In this document: positions 27,530 through 36,535 of the stretch, one piece after another
Numbering within the stretch: position 1 is the first letter of the stretch
How the letters are laid out: each line of letters starts with the position of its first letter
Source: Thiogranum longum
Lineage (GTDB): Bacteria > Pseudomonadota > Gammaproteobacteria > DSM-19610
Direction: 5' to 3'
NCBI RefSeq assembly: GCF_004339085.1
Contig: NZ_SMFX01000001.1
Span: 2,770,573-2,834,572 of the forward strand
Length of the DNA stretch: 64,000 nucleotides
Notes under the pieces: model-generated
What the model saw: only the letters and a program-made list of their open reading frames with translations
What the model was told of the DNA's origin: nothing
Databases searched by the model: none
Translations under genes and position numbers: made by a program

Positions 27530-28633
27530 CTATTCGTTGTACTCAAACGTTTCGAAGCCTTCACGGCGACACAGCTCATCACGCTCGGCAATCCTGAGAT
27601 CACCCCGCACCATCTCGGCTACCATCTCGTCCAGGGTAATCTCTGGCACCCAGCCCAGTTTTTCTTTTGCCTTGGTGGAATCACCCAGCAGAGTTTCGAC
27701 CTCGGTCGGCCTGAAGTAACGCGGATCAACTTCTACAAGCAACGCACCGGTCTCGGCATCATAGCCTTTCTCGTCTTTACCCTGTCCTTCCCACCGAACG
27801 GAGATACCGACTTCCTTGAAAGCGGCATTGACGAAGTCACGTACGGAATACTGAACGCCGGTGGAAATACAATAGTCATCAGGCTCATCCTGCCGCAGCA
27901 TCAACCACTGCATCTTGACGTAATCCCGGGCATGGCCCCAGTCACGTTTTGAATCCAGGTTGCCGAGATACAACTTGTCCTGGAGCTTGAGCTTGATGCG
28001 TGCAACAGCACGCGTAATCTTGCGGGTTACAAAGGTTTCACCACGCAGGGGTGACTCATGGTTAAACAGAATACCGTTACAGGCATAGATCCCATACGCC
28101 TCACGATAGTTGACGCAGATCCAGTAGGAATACATCTTGGCCACGGCGTAAGGACTACGCGGATAAAAAGGTGTAGTTTCCTTCTGGGGAATTTCCTGCA
28201 CCTTGCCAAACAGTTCACTGGTCGAGGCCTGATAGAACTTTGTCTTTTTCTCAAGACCCAGGATCCTGATAGCCTCCAGCAGACGCAACGTACCCAATGC
28301 ATCACAGTTGGCCGTGTACTCCGGTGTTTCAAACGATACTGCCACATGACTTTGGGCCGCAAGGTTATACAGCTCATCCGGCTGGACTTCCTGGATTATT
28401 CTGATCAGGTTGGTGGAATCGGTCAGGTCGCCATAGTGAAGTATAAATTTGCGGTCCGACTCATGCGGATCCCGGTACAGGTGATCAATGCGGTCTGTAT
28501 TAAAGGAAGAGGCGCGACGCTTGATTCCGTGGACTTCGTAGCCCTTTTTAAGGAGAAATTCTGCGAGATACGCGCCATCCTGACCTGTGATACCGGTAAT
28601 GAGCGCCACTTTATTTTTTTCTTTCCTGGCCAA
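27530..28633 (-). CDS. gmd: GDP-mannose 4,6-dehydratase
   Basis: A 367-residue SDR dehydratase, the first step to GDP-fucose and related deoxysugars. It has [21 protein letters not shown]-type nucleotide binding, the STSELFG catalytic segment and [10 protein letters not shown]. The best start is TTG at 28633, preceded by AAGAGGT at a good distance; no in-frame ATG precedes the GITGQDG motif. Operon order on the minus strand is exosortase, WecA-like, gmd, fcl. Confidence 0.96.
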   Translation of the reverse strand: MARKEKNKVALITGITGQDGAYLAEFLLKKGYEVHGIKRRASSFNTDRIDHLYRDPHESDRKFILHYGDLTDSTNLIRIIQEVQPDELYNLAAQSHVAVSFETPEYTANCDALGTLRLLEAIRILGLEKKTKFYQASTSELFGKVQEIPQKETTPFYPRSPYAVAKMYSYWICVNYREAYGIYACNGILFNHESPLRGETFVTRKITRAVARIKLKLQDKLYLGNLDSKRDWGHARDYVKMQWLMLRQDEPDDYCISTGVQYSVRDFVNAAFKEVGISVRWEGQGKDEKGYDAETGALLVEVDPRYFRPTEVETLLGDSTKAKEKLGWVPEITLDEMVAEMVRGDLRIAERDELCRREGFETFEYNE

Positions 28634-28660
28634 AACACTTACCTCTTGCGAATCCGGATT

Positions 28661-30271
28661 TTACAGTAACTTCAATGACAGCACTGTTAAAACAAGCACC
28701 ATACCCAGCGTAAAGCAGTTCCAGGTCTTTCGCATGTTTCGCATAATCAGCTCTGCCGCGTAGAACAGCACCACAATACCGAGCACTACCGGCACCAGCG
28801 TTGCTTCAATCATACCCTGCTGATACAGCACACCCGTACCACCTGCCAGTGCAATAACCAACAGATCCGTCGGAGTTGTTTGAAATGCCTGATCTTTTGT
28901 CGATCGGATAACAAACAACATAAGCGCCAACAGTACAATAAGTAAGCCGATACTCACAACCGGCGACAACAACGCGGTAGCCTCCGGGTCGCGCAGTCCG
29001 AGATAGAGGGCAAAAGCGATACCCGGAAAAACCAGCAGACGCAATGAGATAAACCGCAAATGCGGCGCCCATGCCAGCCTGACAAGCAATATAATCAGTA
29101 GTGCCAACGAGCCAAGGCCGATGTCAGTCGGCACATCCGGTATCAGAAGTGTACCGACCAACAGGTAGGCTGGTACCCCGCAGCCTACAGCCCGAAGCGC
29201 CCAATCCCGGAGCTTGCTACTGCGGTCCAGTCGGGAGATATTCCGGGTGAGCCGCTCCCAACCGGCTTCCGGCTTCTTGGCCTGTAATAACAACAGCCCA
29301 CCGAGCAACACGCCCGTTAGCCCGAGGTACGCCAGAAACACCACCACATCCGACTGATAGCGGAGCAGGAATGCTGCCAGCAAAAATATCAGCTGGGAAA
29401 TATAGATTACGCTGACCGCTTCGTAGTGGGCCATACCCAGAGCAAGCAGACGATGGTGCATGTGGTTTTTGTCAGCGGCGAAAGGTGAGCGCCCTTCGCT
29501 GATCCTTTTGGACATTACAAATAGCGTATCGACAATAGGCAGGCCCACCAGGAATAGTGGAAGCAGGGGATTCAGCGCTGTGTTGACCTGCTGGGTGAGG
29601 ATGATCGATAACACACCGATCGTGAATCCCAGAAACTGGCTACCGGTATCCCCCATGAATATGCGAGCAGGGTAAGTGTTGTAGCGCAGGAAACCAAAAA
29701 TGGTTCCTGCCACAATAAAACATATCAAGACAATTTCCTGACCACCCCCCAGCTGCGCCAATAGTGCAATGGCGCCAAGTGAAAGCAATCCCACACCTGC
29801 GGCCAGACCATCAAGGCCGTCAGAAAGGTTTACCGCGTTAGTCACACCTATAAGAAATATGATTGTAACGGGAACAGACAAATACATCGGCACCGGATCC
29901 ATACCGGCAAAGGGGAAAATTGCAATATTCAGATTTCCGCCGAATACCACTACGCTGACCGCAAGAAACTGGCCCAGGAATTTCAGTTTGTAATTGATTT
30001 CCTTACTGTCATCCCAGGCGCCGAAGACCAGCAGAATAAGTAGTGCATACAGAAAAGATACGATGGTTTGGCTATGCGGTAGCCATAACAGAATCGGGAT
30101 ACAGGCACCGACCACCATTGCCATACCACCGATACGTGGAATTACGCCAGTGTGCACCTTTCTTTCATTCGGAGTATCAACGACAGAAAGCCGCACCGCC
30201 ATACGCATCAGTGGCGGTATCAGCATCATGGTCAATACCAGCGAAATTAAAAACCCAGAAAACAACAACAT
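28661..30271 (-). CDS. WecA-like undecaprenyl-phosphate sugar-phosphate transferase, extended
   Basis: About 536 residues, a multi-spanning polyprenyl-phosphate HexNAc-1-phosphate transferase of the MraY/WecA/TagO family, which would start the lipid-linked repeat unit. Motifs in order: AWDDSKEINYKLKFLGQ (acidic pair), NAVNLSDGLDGLAAG, RIFMGDTGSQFLG and DKNHMHHRL (histidine motif). WecA is normally about 350 residues; here a further 190 or so form extra membrane helices of unknown function. The ATG at 30271 begins the first helix and has a reasonable upstream site; a start at 30325 is possible. Confidence 0.88.
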   Translation of the reverse strand: MLLFSGFLISLVLTMMLIPPLMRMAVRLSVVDTPNERKVHTGVIPRIGGMAMVVGACIPILLWLPHSQTIVSFLYALLILLVFGAWDDSKEINYKLKFLGQFLAVSVVVFGGNLNIAIFPFAGMDPVPMYLSVPVTIIFLIGVTNAVNLSDGLDGLAAGVGLLSLGAIALLAQLGGGQEIVLICFIVAGTIFGFLRYNTYPARIFMGDTGSQFLGFTIGVLSIILTQQVNTALNPLLPLFLVGLPIVDTLFVMSKRISEGRSPFAADKNHMHHRLLALGMAHYEAVSVIYISQLIFLLAAFLLRYQSDVVVFLAYLGLTGVLLGGLLLLQAKKPEAGWERLTRNISRLDRSSKLRDWALRAVGCGVPAYLLVGTLLIPDVPTDIGLGSLALLIILLVRLAWAPHLRFISLRLLVFPGIAFALYLGLRDPEATALLSPVVSIGLLIVLLALMLFVIRSTKDQAFQTTPTDLLVIALAGGTGVLYQQGMIEATLVPVVLGIVVLFYAAELIMRNMRKTWNCFTLGMVLVLTVLSLKLL

Positions 30272-30370
30272 AAGAATTTCCAGCCTACCGATACCACAAG
30301 TCGAAATTTCATACAGGCGGATCATTCAGAACCGCTACACGCGACCTGTCAGGCTTGCACTTCCACCCCA

Positions 30371-31951
30371 CTAATCAGGTATGTACTCTTTCAACACAGG
30401 CACCAACTCTCTGGCAAAAGCTTCCAGCCGCTTGTCACCTTCTTCAATTTTCTCGCCTGGAGGGATAAAAGTAGTCAACCGAACCAAGGCACCATCACTA
30501 CGATTTCTAACGAGTGAATCCCAGAAAACATACCATTTCACTAGGTACTCACTACTAATATATCTGCCACGCTGCTGGAACCAGTAATAAACTAACTGCC
30601 GGTACTCACCATTCTGGATAATAACCCGGTTGACCTGAATGCTCCCTACCGGCTGGACATTGCTGATAACCTTCTGTTTCAAGTCGACAATATTCCAGCC
30701 ACCACCGGGAAGACATGCCCGGGGCGAATGCGGCATATTTCCTGTTATCTGCGACGCGTAATAACTTGCAAACAATCCGACTCTATCCTGTTCAGAGTTT
30801 ACATACTGAGTCTGTACGTAATCATCAAAACGGAGTGCATCTATATATATCTGTTCGAGCGGGTTAAGCTTTCCCCGCCATTCACCCAGATGTGACGGGA
30901 ACTCGGCAAATAACTTGCGTGCAGGAATCTCCTCGACCTTATCAGGCATCAAAACCGATAACGACGCAATAAATGCAAGAATGACTGCGCTAGCCATCAA
31001 AGGGTATGAAAGCTTGCGCTTAACAAATGGAATACCCTCTTCCGGAGGGCTTGGGAATTCGAGACCGAATGCCTCCCTCAGCGTCTTGCGCTCAGACCCT
31101 ATCTTGGTAAGTATCCACATTTCTGCGACCAGCACGAGTAGACAGGACATAAATACCACCCAGCCCTCGAAGTCGTGCAGAAAGCCTTCGGCCATCTCAA
31201 TACCCCAGTACTCTACTGTGACACCGATAAGACCAATCCTGAAACTGTTCATCAGGACCGTGATAGGGAAGCTCGAGATAAAAATCAGAAGCCTCTTCCA
31301 GAGTGCGCCCTGGAAGAAATAGGCTGCAATGAATCCCAGCGTGACCAGCGGAAACAGGTAACGTAGCCCGCTGCATGCTTCGACAACCTGCAACTTGTAC
31401 GAACCCAGGTCAATGACATTACCTTCCAGGTAAACGCTGATCCCGAACAGCCGGATGAACCATACCCCGATTTCGGAAGAAACCAGCTGCAACTTGTTAG
31501 ACAGCCCAACGTAGATAAAGCCCGGCAGCGGTATCATGAAGAACAGGATCAGAAGCGGGACAAACACCACCTTGAAGGCCTGCCACCCCAAATAACCAAG
31601 TGCCAGGCCGAATAACGTAACCAGCATCCCATAATTAACGAGAACAGCCAGCGCGCTCTGCCTGCCAAGAAACATCAGCACGACACCTGCCAATACCACC
31701 CAGAATCCGGTCCATGACCCCTCAAATGGCATTTGCCGCAATCTGTCTACCCTTTGCCAGATCAGAAAGGCACTAATAAATGGGATCATTACCGCGTGGC
31801 TGTATTCCTCCTTGTTAAACCACATATACAGCAGGTAATCGAACTGCTCTCTGAATGCAAGTAACAAGAAAACAATTGCTACGCCAAGCAAGAACAAGTT
31901 CTTCCAAGGATCAACCCAATATACCTTACTGCCTACAATGCTTACTGACAT
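30371..31951 (-). CDS. Exosortase fused to EpsI domain, XrtD-like
   Basis: A 526-residue protein. Residues 1-285 form a polytopic exosortase with the catalytic triad: Cys193 in VVEACSGLRYLF, Arg238 in MNSFRIG and His259 in GFLHDFEGW. Residues about 310-526 are an EpsI (DUF3485) domain containing SPRACLPGGGW. Exosortases cleave C-terminal sorting signals at the inner membrane. The PLVTLGFIAAYFF and AEGFLHDFEGW blocks look more like XrtD (VPLPA-CTERM type) than XrtA; the subtype call is from memory of family features. No sorted substrate was found in the window. It is first in the minus-strand operon with the WecA-like gene, gmd and fcl. Confidence 0.88.
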   Translation of the reverse strand: MSVSIVGSKVYWVDPWKNLFLLGVAIVFLLLAFREQFDYLLYMWFNKEEYSHAVMIPFISAFLIWQRVDRLRQMPFEGSWTGFWVVLAGVVLMFLGRQSALAVLVNYGMLVTLFGLALGYLGWQAFKVVFVPLLILFFMIPLPGFIYVGLSNKLQLVSSEIGVWFIRLFGISVYLEGNVIDLGSYKLQVVEACSGLRYLFPLVTLGFIAAYFFQGALWKRLLIFISSFPITVLMNSFRIGLIGVTVEYWGIEMAEGFLHDFEGWVVFMSCLLVLVAEMWILTKIGSERKTLREAFGLEFPSPPEEGIPFVKRKLSYPLMASAVILAFIASLSVLMPDKVEEIPARKLFAEFPSHLGEWRGKLNPLEQIYIDALRFDDYVQTQYVNSEQDRVGLFASYYASQITGNMPHSPRACLPGGGWNIVDLKQKVISNVQPVGSIQVNRVIIQNGEYRQLVYYWFQQRGRYISSEYLVKWYVFWDSLVRNRSDGALVRLTTFIPPGEKIEEGDKRLEAFARELVPVLKEYIPD

Positions 31952-32345
31952 AACGAATACTCTATGTCCTTATCCCTAGAATCTAAAACCAGCCACGTTT
32001 CACCCGATTAGCTAGGCAGTATTGTTTATTAACATGGTTTTGATAATTACGAACCTGCTTGATGCAGCCTAGCAAAAACGAAAGTATTATATTATTAATA
32101 TAAAATCACAATAAGCCTTTAAGGATCTTTAAGGATTTTTTATGTTTAGTACTTGATTACTCGTGAGGATACCTGCGTAGGATAATGTTTCTCATGCCTA
32201 GGCCGAAATAACCCGGTGATATAATTTTTTGTGATATCACAGCGTTTAGATTTCTGTAACAGAGCAAAGGAAGTACCACGTTGAAAATATATGTATTTTT
32301 TCTTTTATATCAATACATTATAAGATACTCTCTGCAGACCATGCC
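31952..32345. other. Divergent AT-rich intergenic region
   Basis: 394 bases without a supportable gene, between the exosortase (minus) and the first sulfotransferase (plus). It holds AT-rich stretches suitable for promoters, a direct repeat TTTAAGGATC/TTTAAGGATT near 32117-32138, and a perfect palindrome GTGATATCAC at 32231-32240 preceded by a half copy GTGATAT at 32216-32222. These could be operator sites. No sigma-54 -24/-12 element was recognised. Confidence 0.6.
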
Positions 32346-33116
32346 ATGATACGAAGAATCTATAATGCTTATCTCTGGCATCGCAGTGAGTATTTTACGC
32401 TTTCTTTCCCCAAAAGCGGTAAAACTTGGATAAAAAACACTCTTGCAGACTACTATTCCCATTATTACGCTACTCATGGCCAAATTACATTCTCGCCACT
32501 CGTCAGAATAGGGAAAAAGAGACAGGTTCCCAGAATAATCTTTACCCACGCCATGCCGCGCTCGGCAAGCTTCAAGCAAACCAGGGAGATGATGGAGAAC
32601 CTTGCAAAAAAGTCTGTTATCCTTCACGTTCGCGATCCAAGAAATGTAGCCTTAACCTATTATTTTCAGGTTATAAAACGGGCAAACATAGCTGAGGCAG
32701 CAGAACTCAGTTTTCCTGAATTTCTCAGGCACCCTGTTATGGGTATAGATCGCATCATTCGCTTCATGAATGCCGGGTATGGATTACGTCACACATATAA
32801 AAAGTTTATGTTGACTCGGTACGAGGATTATCTGGCAAATACCCAACCTGAAATTGAACGTACTCTCAACTTTCTGGATACGCCGATTGACAGCAAAATC
32901 CTGGCCGGCTCGCTGAAGAATATTAGCGACACTACAAGACTGATAGAAAACGAACAGCTCCCAGGATTAGGGCCTCAATTAAACTCCTATACAGAAGATT
33001 CTGCCGTAGAGCAGAAGTGGGACCTTCCTAGCTACATGAACTATATCGGCAATAGTGACATAAAGTATCTCGATAAGTGCATGAAGCAGCTTAATCCGGA
33101 TTTTGGTTATAGTTAA
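32346..33116 (+). CDS. Sulfotransferase domain protein (1 of 5)
   Basis: A 256-residue PAPS-dependent sulfotransferase. The 5'-phosphosulfate loop is SFPKSGKTWIK (residues 20-30), close to the canonical PKSGTTW. The 3'-phosphate motif is HVRDPRNVALTYY. It probably moves sulfate from PAPS to a sugar hydroxyl in the cytoplasm before export. It is the first gene after the divergent promoter region, in clearly AT-richer DNA than the flanks. Acceptor unknown. Confidence 0.88.
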   Translation: MIRRIYNAYLWHRSEYFTLSFPKSGKTWIKNTLADYYSHYYATHGQITFSPLVRIGKKRQVPRIIFTHAMPRSASFKQTREMMENLAKKSVILHVRDPRNVALTYYFQVIKRANIAEAAELSFPEFLRHPVMGIDRIIRFMNAGYGLRHTYKKFMLTRYEDYLANTQPEIERTLNFLDTPIDSKILAGSLKNISDTTRLIENEQLPGLGPQLNSYTEDSAVEQKWDLPSYMNYIGNSDIKYLDKCMKQLNPDFGYS

Positions 33117-33167
33117 ACTCGAACTGTAAAAGATTTTCCAAACAGGCATTCAAGGTTAAATTTTACA

Positions 33168-33926
33168 ATGGAAAAATTCGTTATACTTTCCGATCGCCGC
33201 TCAGGCACAACACTACTTATTGATGCCCTGACCAGCCACCCAGATGTATCTTGCGTAAAACGGGCTTTTGGGCAAGAAAGGCGCATCAAAAATCCTACCC
33301 CCGACCACCATAGTGGCACGTTCTTTCTTTACCGCACAGCAAATCTGACAAGACGTCTTCAGTTTCATTTTCAGCGCGTGGATCTGATCAGGGGGTTCCT
33401 GAATGATGAGATTTTTGCTTCACCCCCTGACAAGAGCGTTAAAGGATTTCGACTAATCTATGCACAGGCAGAGCAATACCCGGAACTTGTAAAGCTGCTT
33501 CAGTCAGAACAACTTAAAGTGATACATCTCGTACGCGAAAATATCTTAAAAACCTATATTTCAACTATTACTGCACCTCTACACAAGATGCATCATCCTC
33601 GCACCGGGGACACAATAAAGATTGTAACGATCCGCCTCGACCCTGCTGAAACATTGGCGCAACTGGAGAAACGGGCTGGTCAGATTCAGCGCATGCGAAA
33701 TATATTTTCCAGCGCACCATACCTTGAAGTTAGCTACGAAAATTTTTCAGCCGACAGGGAGAAGGAATCAGAGCGTATACTTCCTTTTCTCGGGCTACAC
33801 AATGAGTCGCCACTACACTCTGACCTGGTAAAGATTAATCCTGACTCACTAAGAGATATCATCGAAAACTATTCAGAGATAGAAGACGCATTGAAGAATA
33901 CTGCATTCGAACATTTACTATCGTAA
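33168..33926 (+). CDS. Sulfotransferase, Stf0/NodH-like (2 of 5)
   Basis: A 252-residue sulfotransferase with the PAPS loop LSDRRSGTTLL near the N-terminus and the 3'-phosphate block IHLVRENILKTYIST. It starts at ATG 33168. It is a clear paralogue of the protein at 34632-35357: the same start (KF-IILS--RSG), GF-L-Y-QA block and C-terminal LVK-NP---I--NY signature. The pattern is that of sulfotransferases acting on carbohydrate or glycolipid acceptors. Confidence 0.86.
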   Translation: MEKFVILSDRRSGTTLLIDALTSHPDVSCVKRAFGQERRIKNPTPDHHSGTFFLYRTANLTRRLQFHFQRVDLIRGFLNDEIFASPPDKSVKGFRLIYAQAEQYPELVKLLQSEQLKVIHLVRENILKTYISTITAPLHKMHHPRTGDTIKIVTIRLDPAETLAQLEKRAGQIQRMRNIFSSAPYLEVSYENFSADREKESERILPFLGLHNESPLHSDLVKINPDSLRDIIENYSEIEDALKNTAFEHLLS

Positions 33927-33970
33927 ACCAATTTAGCCACACTAATAACCTGATTTATGGTCAACAAACC

Positions 33971-34654
33971 ATGGGACTTGGATTTGGAACAAAACTTCGG
34001 TATGTCAAAGACGCCATCTGCAGAGGTGCCAGGATAGGCAATTACTGGCACTGGGTCGACGCAAAAGACGCTCCCGAAAATATCGATATTGCCTCACTGG
34101 TATACCCCCTGCGCTACGATATTGTCATACGTAAGGAATTCTTCTGTCTTTATAGAGAATTCAGATCAGAGTATCACTCTGACTTCAATACATTCTTCAT
34201 CCGTGCGAAGGAACATATCTACTTCCAATGGTTTACCACGGTACTTGTTCACCGATTTCGCCCCGATCTCGTTTCTGCGCCAGGCGCACTGGAACACGCT
34301 TTCAAAGACCGCATAAAGCGATCTGCTATTTTATTCGACACGATAGAGCAGAACGACTTTGACACCCGTCATCCAATATTACCTTGCACTGGCGAAACCA
34401 TTCTTCCAACTGATAGCGGGCTCACAACAGGGGCAAAATACTATATGGGTGATGGTTGCCACCGGTTGGCATACCTTATGTCCATGGGATACGATAGCTT
34501 GCCAGGAAGATATGCCAGAATAAAGTGCTACAGGAAGTTTAAGCCGCTCGATAACACCAGCCTGATAAGCCCACATATAGAAGTAGACTGGAAAAGGTCA
34601 GGCCTCAATATACCTACAACGAATCAGACAAATGAAAAAGTTTATTATCCTTAG
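33971..34654 (+). CDS. Uncharacterised protein with ParB-like GDGxHR motif
   Basis: 227 residues, not recognised as a known family with certainty. No signal peptide or membrane helix is visible. The only striking motif is YYMGDGCHRLAYLMSMG at residues 158-173, resembling the G-x-H-R core of ParB/sulfiredoxin-fold proteins, followed by IKCYRKFKPLDNTSLI. It lies between two paralogous sulfotransferases and overlaps the second by 23 bases, so it probably works on the same glycan or donor. A phosphotransfer or nucleotide-binding role is possible for that fold, but this is inference. Confidence 0.7.
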   Translation: MGLGFGTKLRYVKDAICRGARIGNYWHWVDAKDAPENIDIASLVYPLRYDIVIRKEFFCLYREFRSEYHSDFNTFFIRAKEHIYFQWFTTVLVHRFRPDLVSAPGALEHAFKDRIKRSAILFDTIEQNDFDTRHPILPCTGETILPTDSGLTTGAKYYMGDGCHRLAYLMSMGYDSLPGRYARIKCYRKFKPLDNTSLISPHIEVDWKRSGLNIPTTNQTNEKVYYP

Positions 34655-35357
34655 CACACAGCGATCCGGCTCTGCATTTCTCGCCACATCCCTGGCCAGT
34701 CATCCGCTGATCACATGTCACAGAGAGATCTTCCTGCAAAAAAACCGGAACTGTGACTCATACCAGATGTATCGCAGCTCTTCTCTGGGAAGAAGAGTTA
34801 CAGATATATTTAACAGGGGGTCGCTTGTCGACAAATACCTGCAGGGAATCTTCTCAGCAGACAGTCATGTATCTGCCGCGGGTTTCAAGCTAATGTACAG
34901 CCAGGCCAAACGCTTTCCTGAAGTAACAAACTGGCTACTTGAAAATAACGTCCACATTATCCACCTGATAAGAAAAAACTACTTGCGCACGATTCTTTCT
35001 GCGTGCATTGCTCAGGCTCGCGGTATACATCACAGCAGCAAGACTCTTGAAAAAACAAAAGTTATAATTCACCCAGAGATGGCAATGCGTGAGATGAAAA
35101 AGATAAGCGATAATATCAATAGCTACTGCTCGCTTTTTAGAAATAATCCGTACATTGAAATCTCCTATGAATCATTTGTATCAGACAGGGATGCACAGGC
35201 GAAGCTTATTTTAGAGTTCCTCGCTATCAATAATTTTTCACGATTAACATCAGAGCTTGTAAAGAACAATCCCTACCCGATAAGTGAATTAATACAGAAC
35301 TATGAAGAAGTTTCAGATGCACTGCGGGGTACACAGTTTGATTCATTTCTTGACTAA
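34632..35357 (+). CDS. Sulfotransferase, Stf0/NodH-like (3 of 5)
   Basis: 241 residues with PAPS loop LSTQRSGSAFL and 3'-phosphate block IHLIRKNYLRTILS. It is paralogous over its full length to the protein at 33168-33926, suggesting an old local duplication with separation by the unknown gene. It starts at ATG 34632, overlapping the preceding gene. The two paralogues could sulfate different positions of one repeat unit. Confidence 0.85.
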   Translation: MKKFIILSTQRSGSAFLATSLASHPLITCHREIFLQKNRNCDSYQMYRSSSLGRRVTDIFNRGSLVDKYLQGIFSADSHVSAAGFKLMYSQAKRFPEVTNWLLENNVHIIHLIRKNYLRTILSACIAQARGIHHSSKTLEKTKVIIHPEMAMREMKKISDNINSYCSLFRNNPYIEISYESFVSDRDAQAKLILEFLAINNFSRLTSELVKNNPYPISELIQNYEEVSDALRGTQFDSFLD

Positions 35358-35500
35358 GCAATCACACACAAGCTGTATTTAGTATGTAATTTTAACCACT
35401 TATCACACATCCTGTGCAAAATGGCTCTATAGCAGTGGTTTGTAATAGAATATAAATCTCTCTTGTTAAAATTTGATCAGTTTATTTCGGGAAGTTAACT

Positions 35501-36364
35501 ATGGGCAACCAGTTTAGTTTCGCAGAGAAATGTTTCTCTCTATGTTGCAATAGAAATACTCAGGGATGGAATGCAGCTGCGAGCAATAACATTCCACAGC
35601 AAGAAACACAAACCAATAAAATGAAGGAATGGGAAAGCTACTGGGAGAGATTTGACTTACTAATACCCAATTTCAGAGATAAAATCGTTGTTGATTACGG
35701 ATGTGGTTTCGGTTACGACAGTTTGTATGCACTTGAGAATGGTGCCAAGCATGTATATTGCCTCGAAATATCAGAGAACCGGCTTACGTCATCGCAAAAG
35801 CTACATAGTTCACATGGATACGAAAATGCGACTTATATCGACAATACTGACATCAAAGATCTAATAAATAAAATTCCCGCACAGTCAGTCGATATTATTT
35901 TTTCACGTGATGTGATGGAACATGTCCCATCACCTATAGACGTTCTACATTCAATGTACTCAATCACCAACCCTGGCGGTGAAATATATATAGGGTTCTC
36001 TCCATTCTACAAAAGCCCATATGGACCGCACTTTGGAAGTAAGTGTAAGATACCGTGGATACATCTAATATTTTCAGAAAGCACCATACTTAGCGTCTTT
36101 AAAAATCTTTATGGCCTGTCAGGCTCAGTAGAAACTTACCAGGATATCGAAGGTTCTGGTGTTAACAAGCTCTCCTATTTTGAATACAAGTCAATGATTG
36201 ATAGCATTCCCTGGGAAACGGAAATTCAGCAGATAAACCGCTTCCCGAACAAGCCAATACTGATGTCAACATTAGAAATTTTTGTGAGTCTCATACCCTT
36301 TAAATCATTAAAGGAAATATTTATCGTCAACTCATATATAAAGTTCAAGATCCCGGAAACATAA
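35501..36364 (+). CDS. SAM-dependent methyltransferase
   Basis: A 287-residue class I methyltransferase. Motif I is VVDYGCGFGYDSLYAL, followed by the acidic motif II (CLEISE) and FSRDVMEHVPSPIDVLHSM, as in Methyltransf_11/31 families. In this setting it probably O-methylates a sugar or modifies a polymer end, which can also act as a chain terminator. It starts at ATG 35501, 143 bases after the sulfotransferase; that gap is AT-rich with no clear feature. Confidence 0.85.
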   Translation: MGNQFSFAEKCFSLCCNRNTQGWNAAASNNIPQQETQTNKMKEWESYWERFDLLIPNFRDKIVVDYGCGFGYDSLYALENGAKHVYCLEISENRLTSSQKLHSSHGYENATYIDNTDIKDLINKIPAQSVDIIFSRDVMEHVPSPIDVLHSMYSITNPGGEIYIGFSPFYKSPYGPHFGSKCKIPWIHLIFSESTILSVFKNLYGLSGSVETYQDIEGSGVNKLSYFEYKSMIDSIPWETEIQQINRFPNKPILMSTLEIFVSLIPFKSLKEIFIVNSYIKFKIPET

Positions 36365-36535
36365 TCTTCTTTACGCATCGATAAGAAAATCACTTATTTC
36401 TGAAAGACGACTTAGTTGATAATAATCTGTAGTGTATGGGGAGTCTGAATTACAAATGTGCGCGAAGCATGCCTCTCTATACTGATAATATTACATTATC
36501 AGTCAAAATATATTTTCAAATTCAGGAACAGAACA

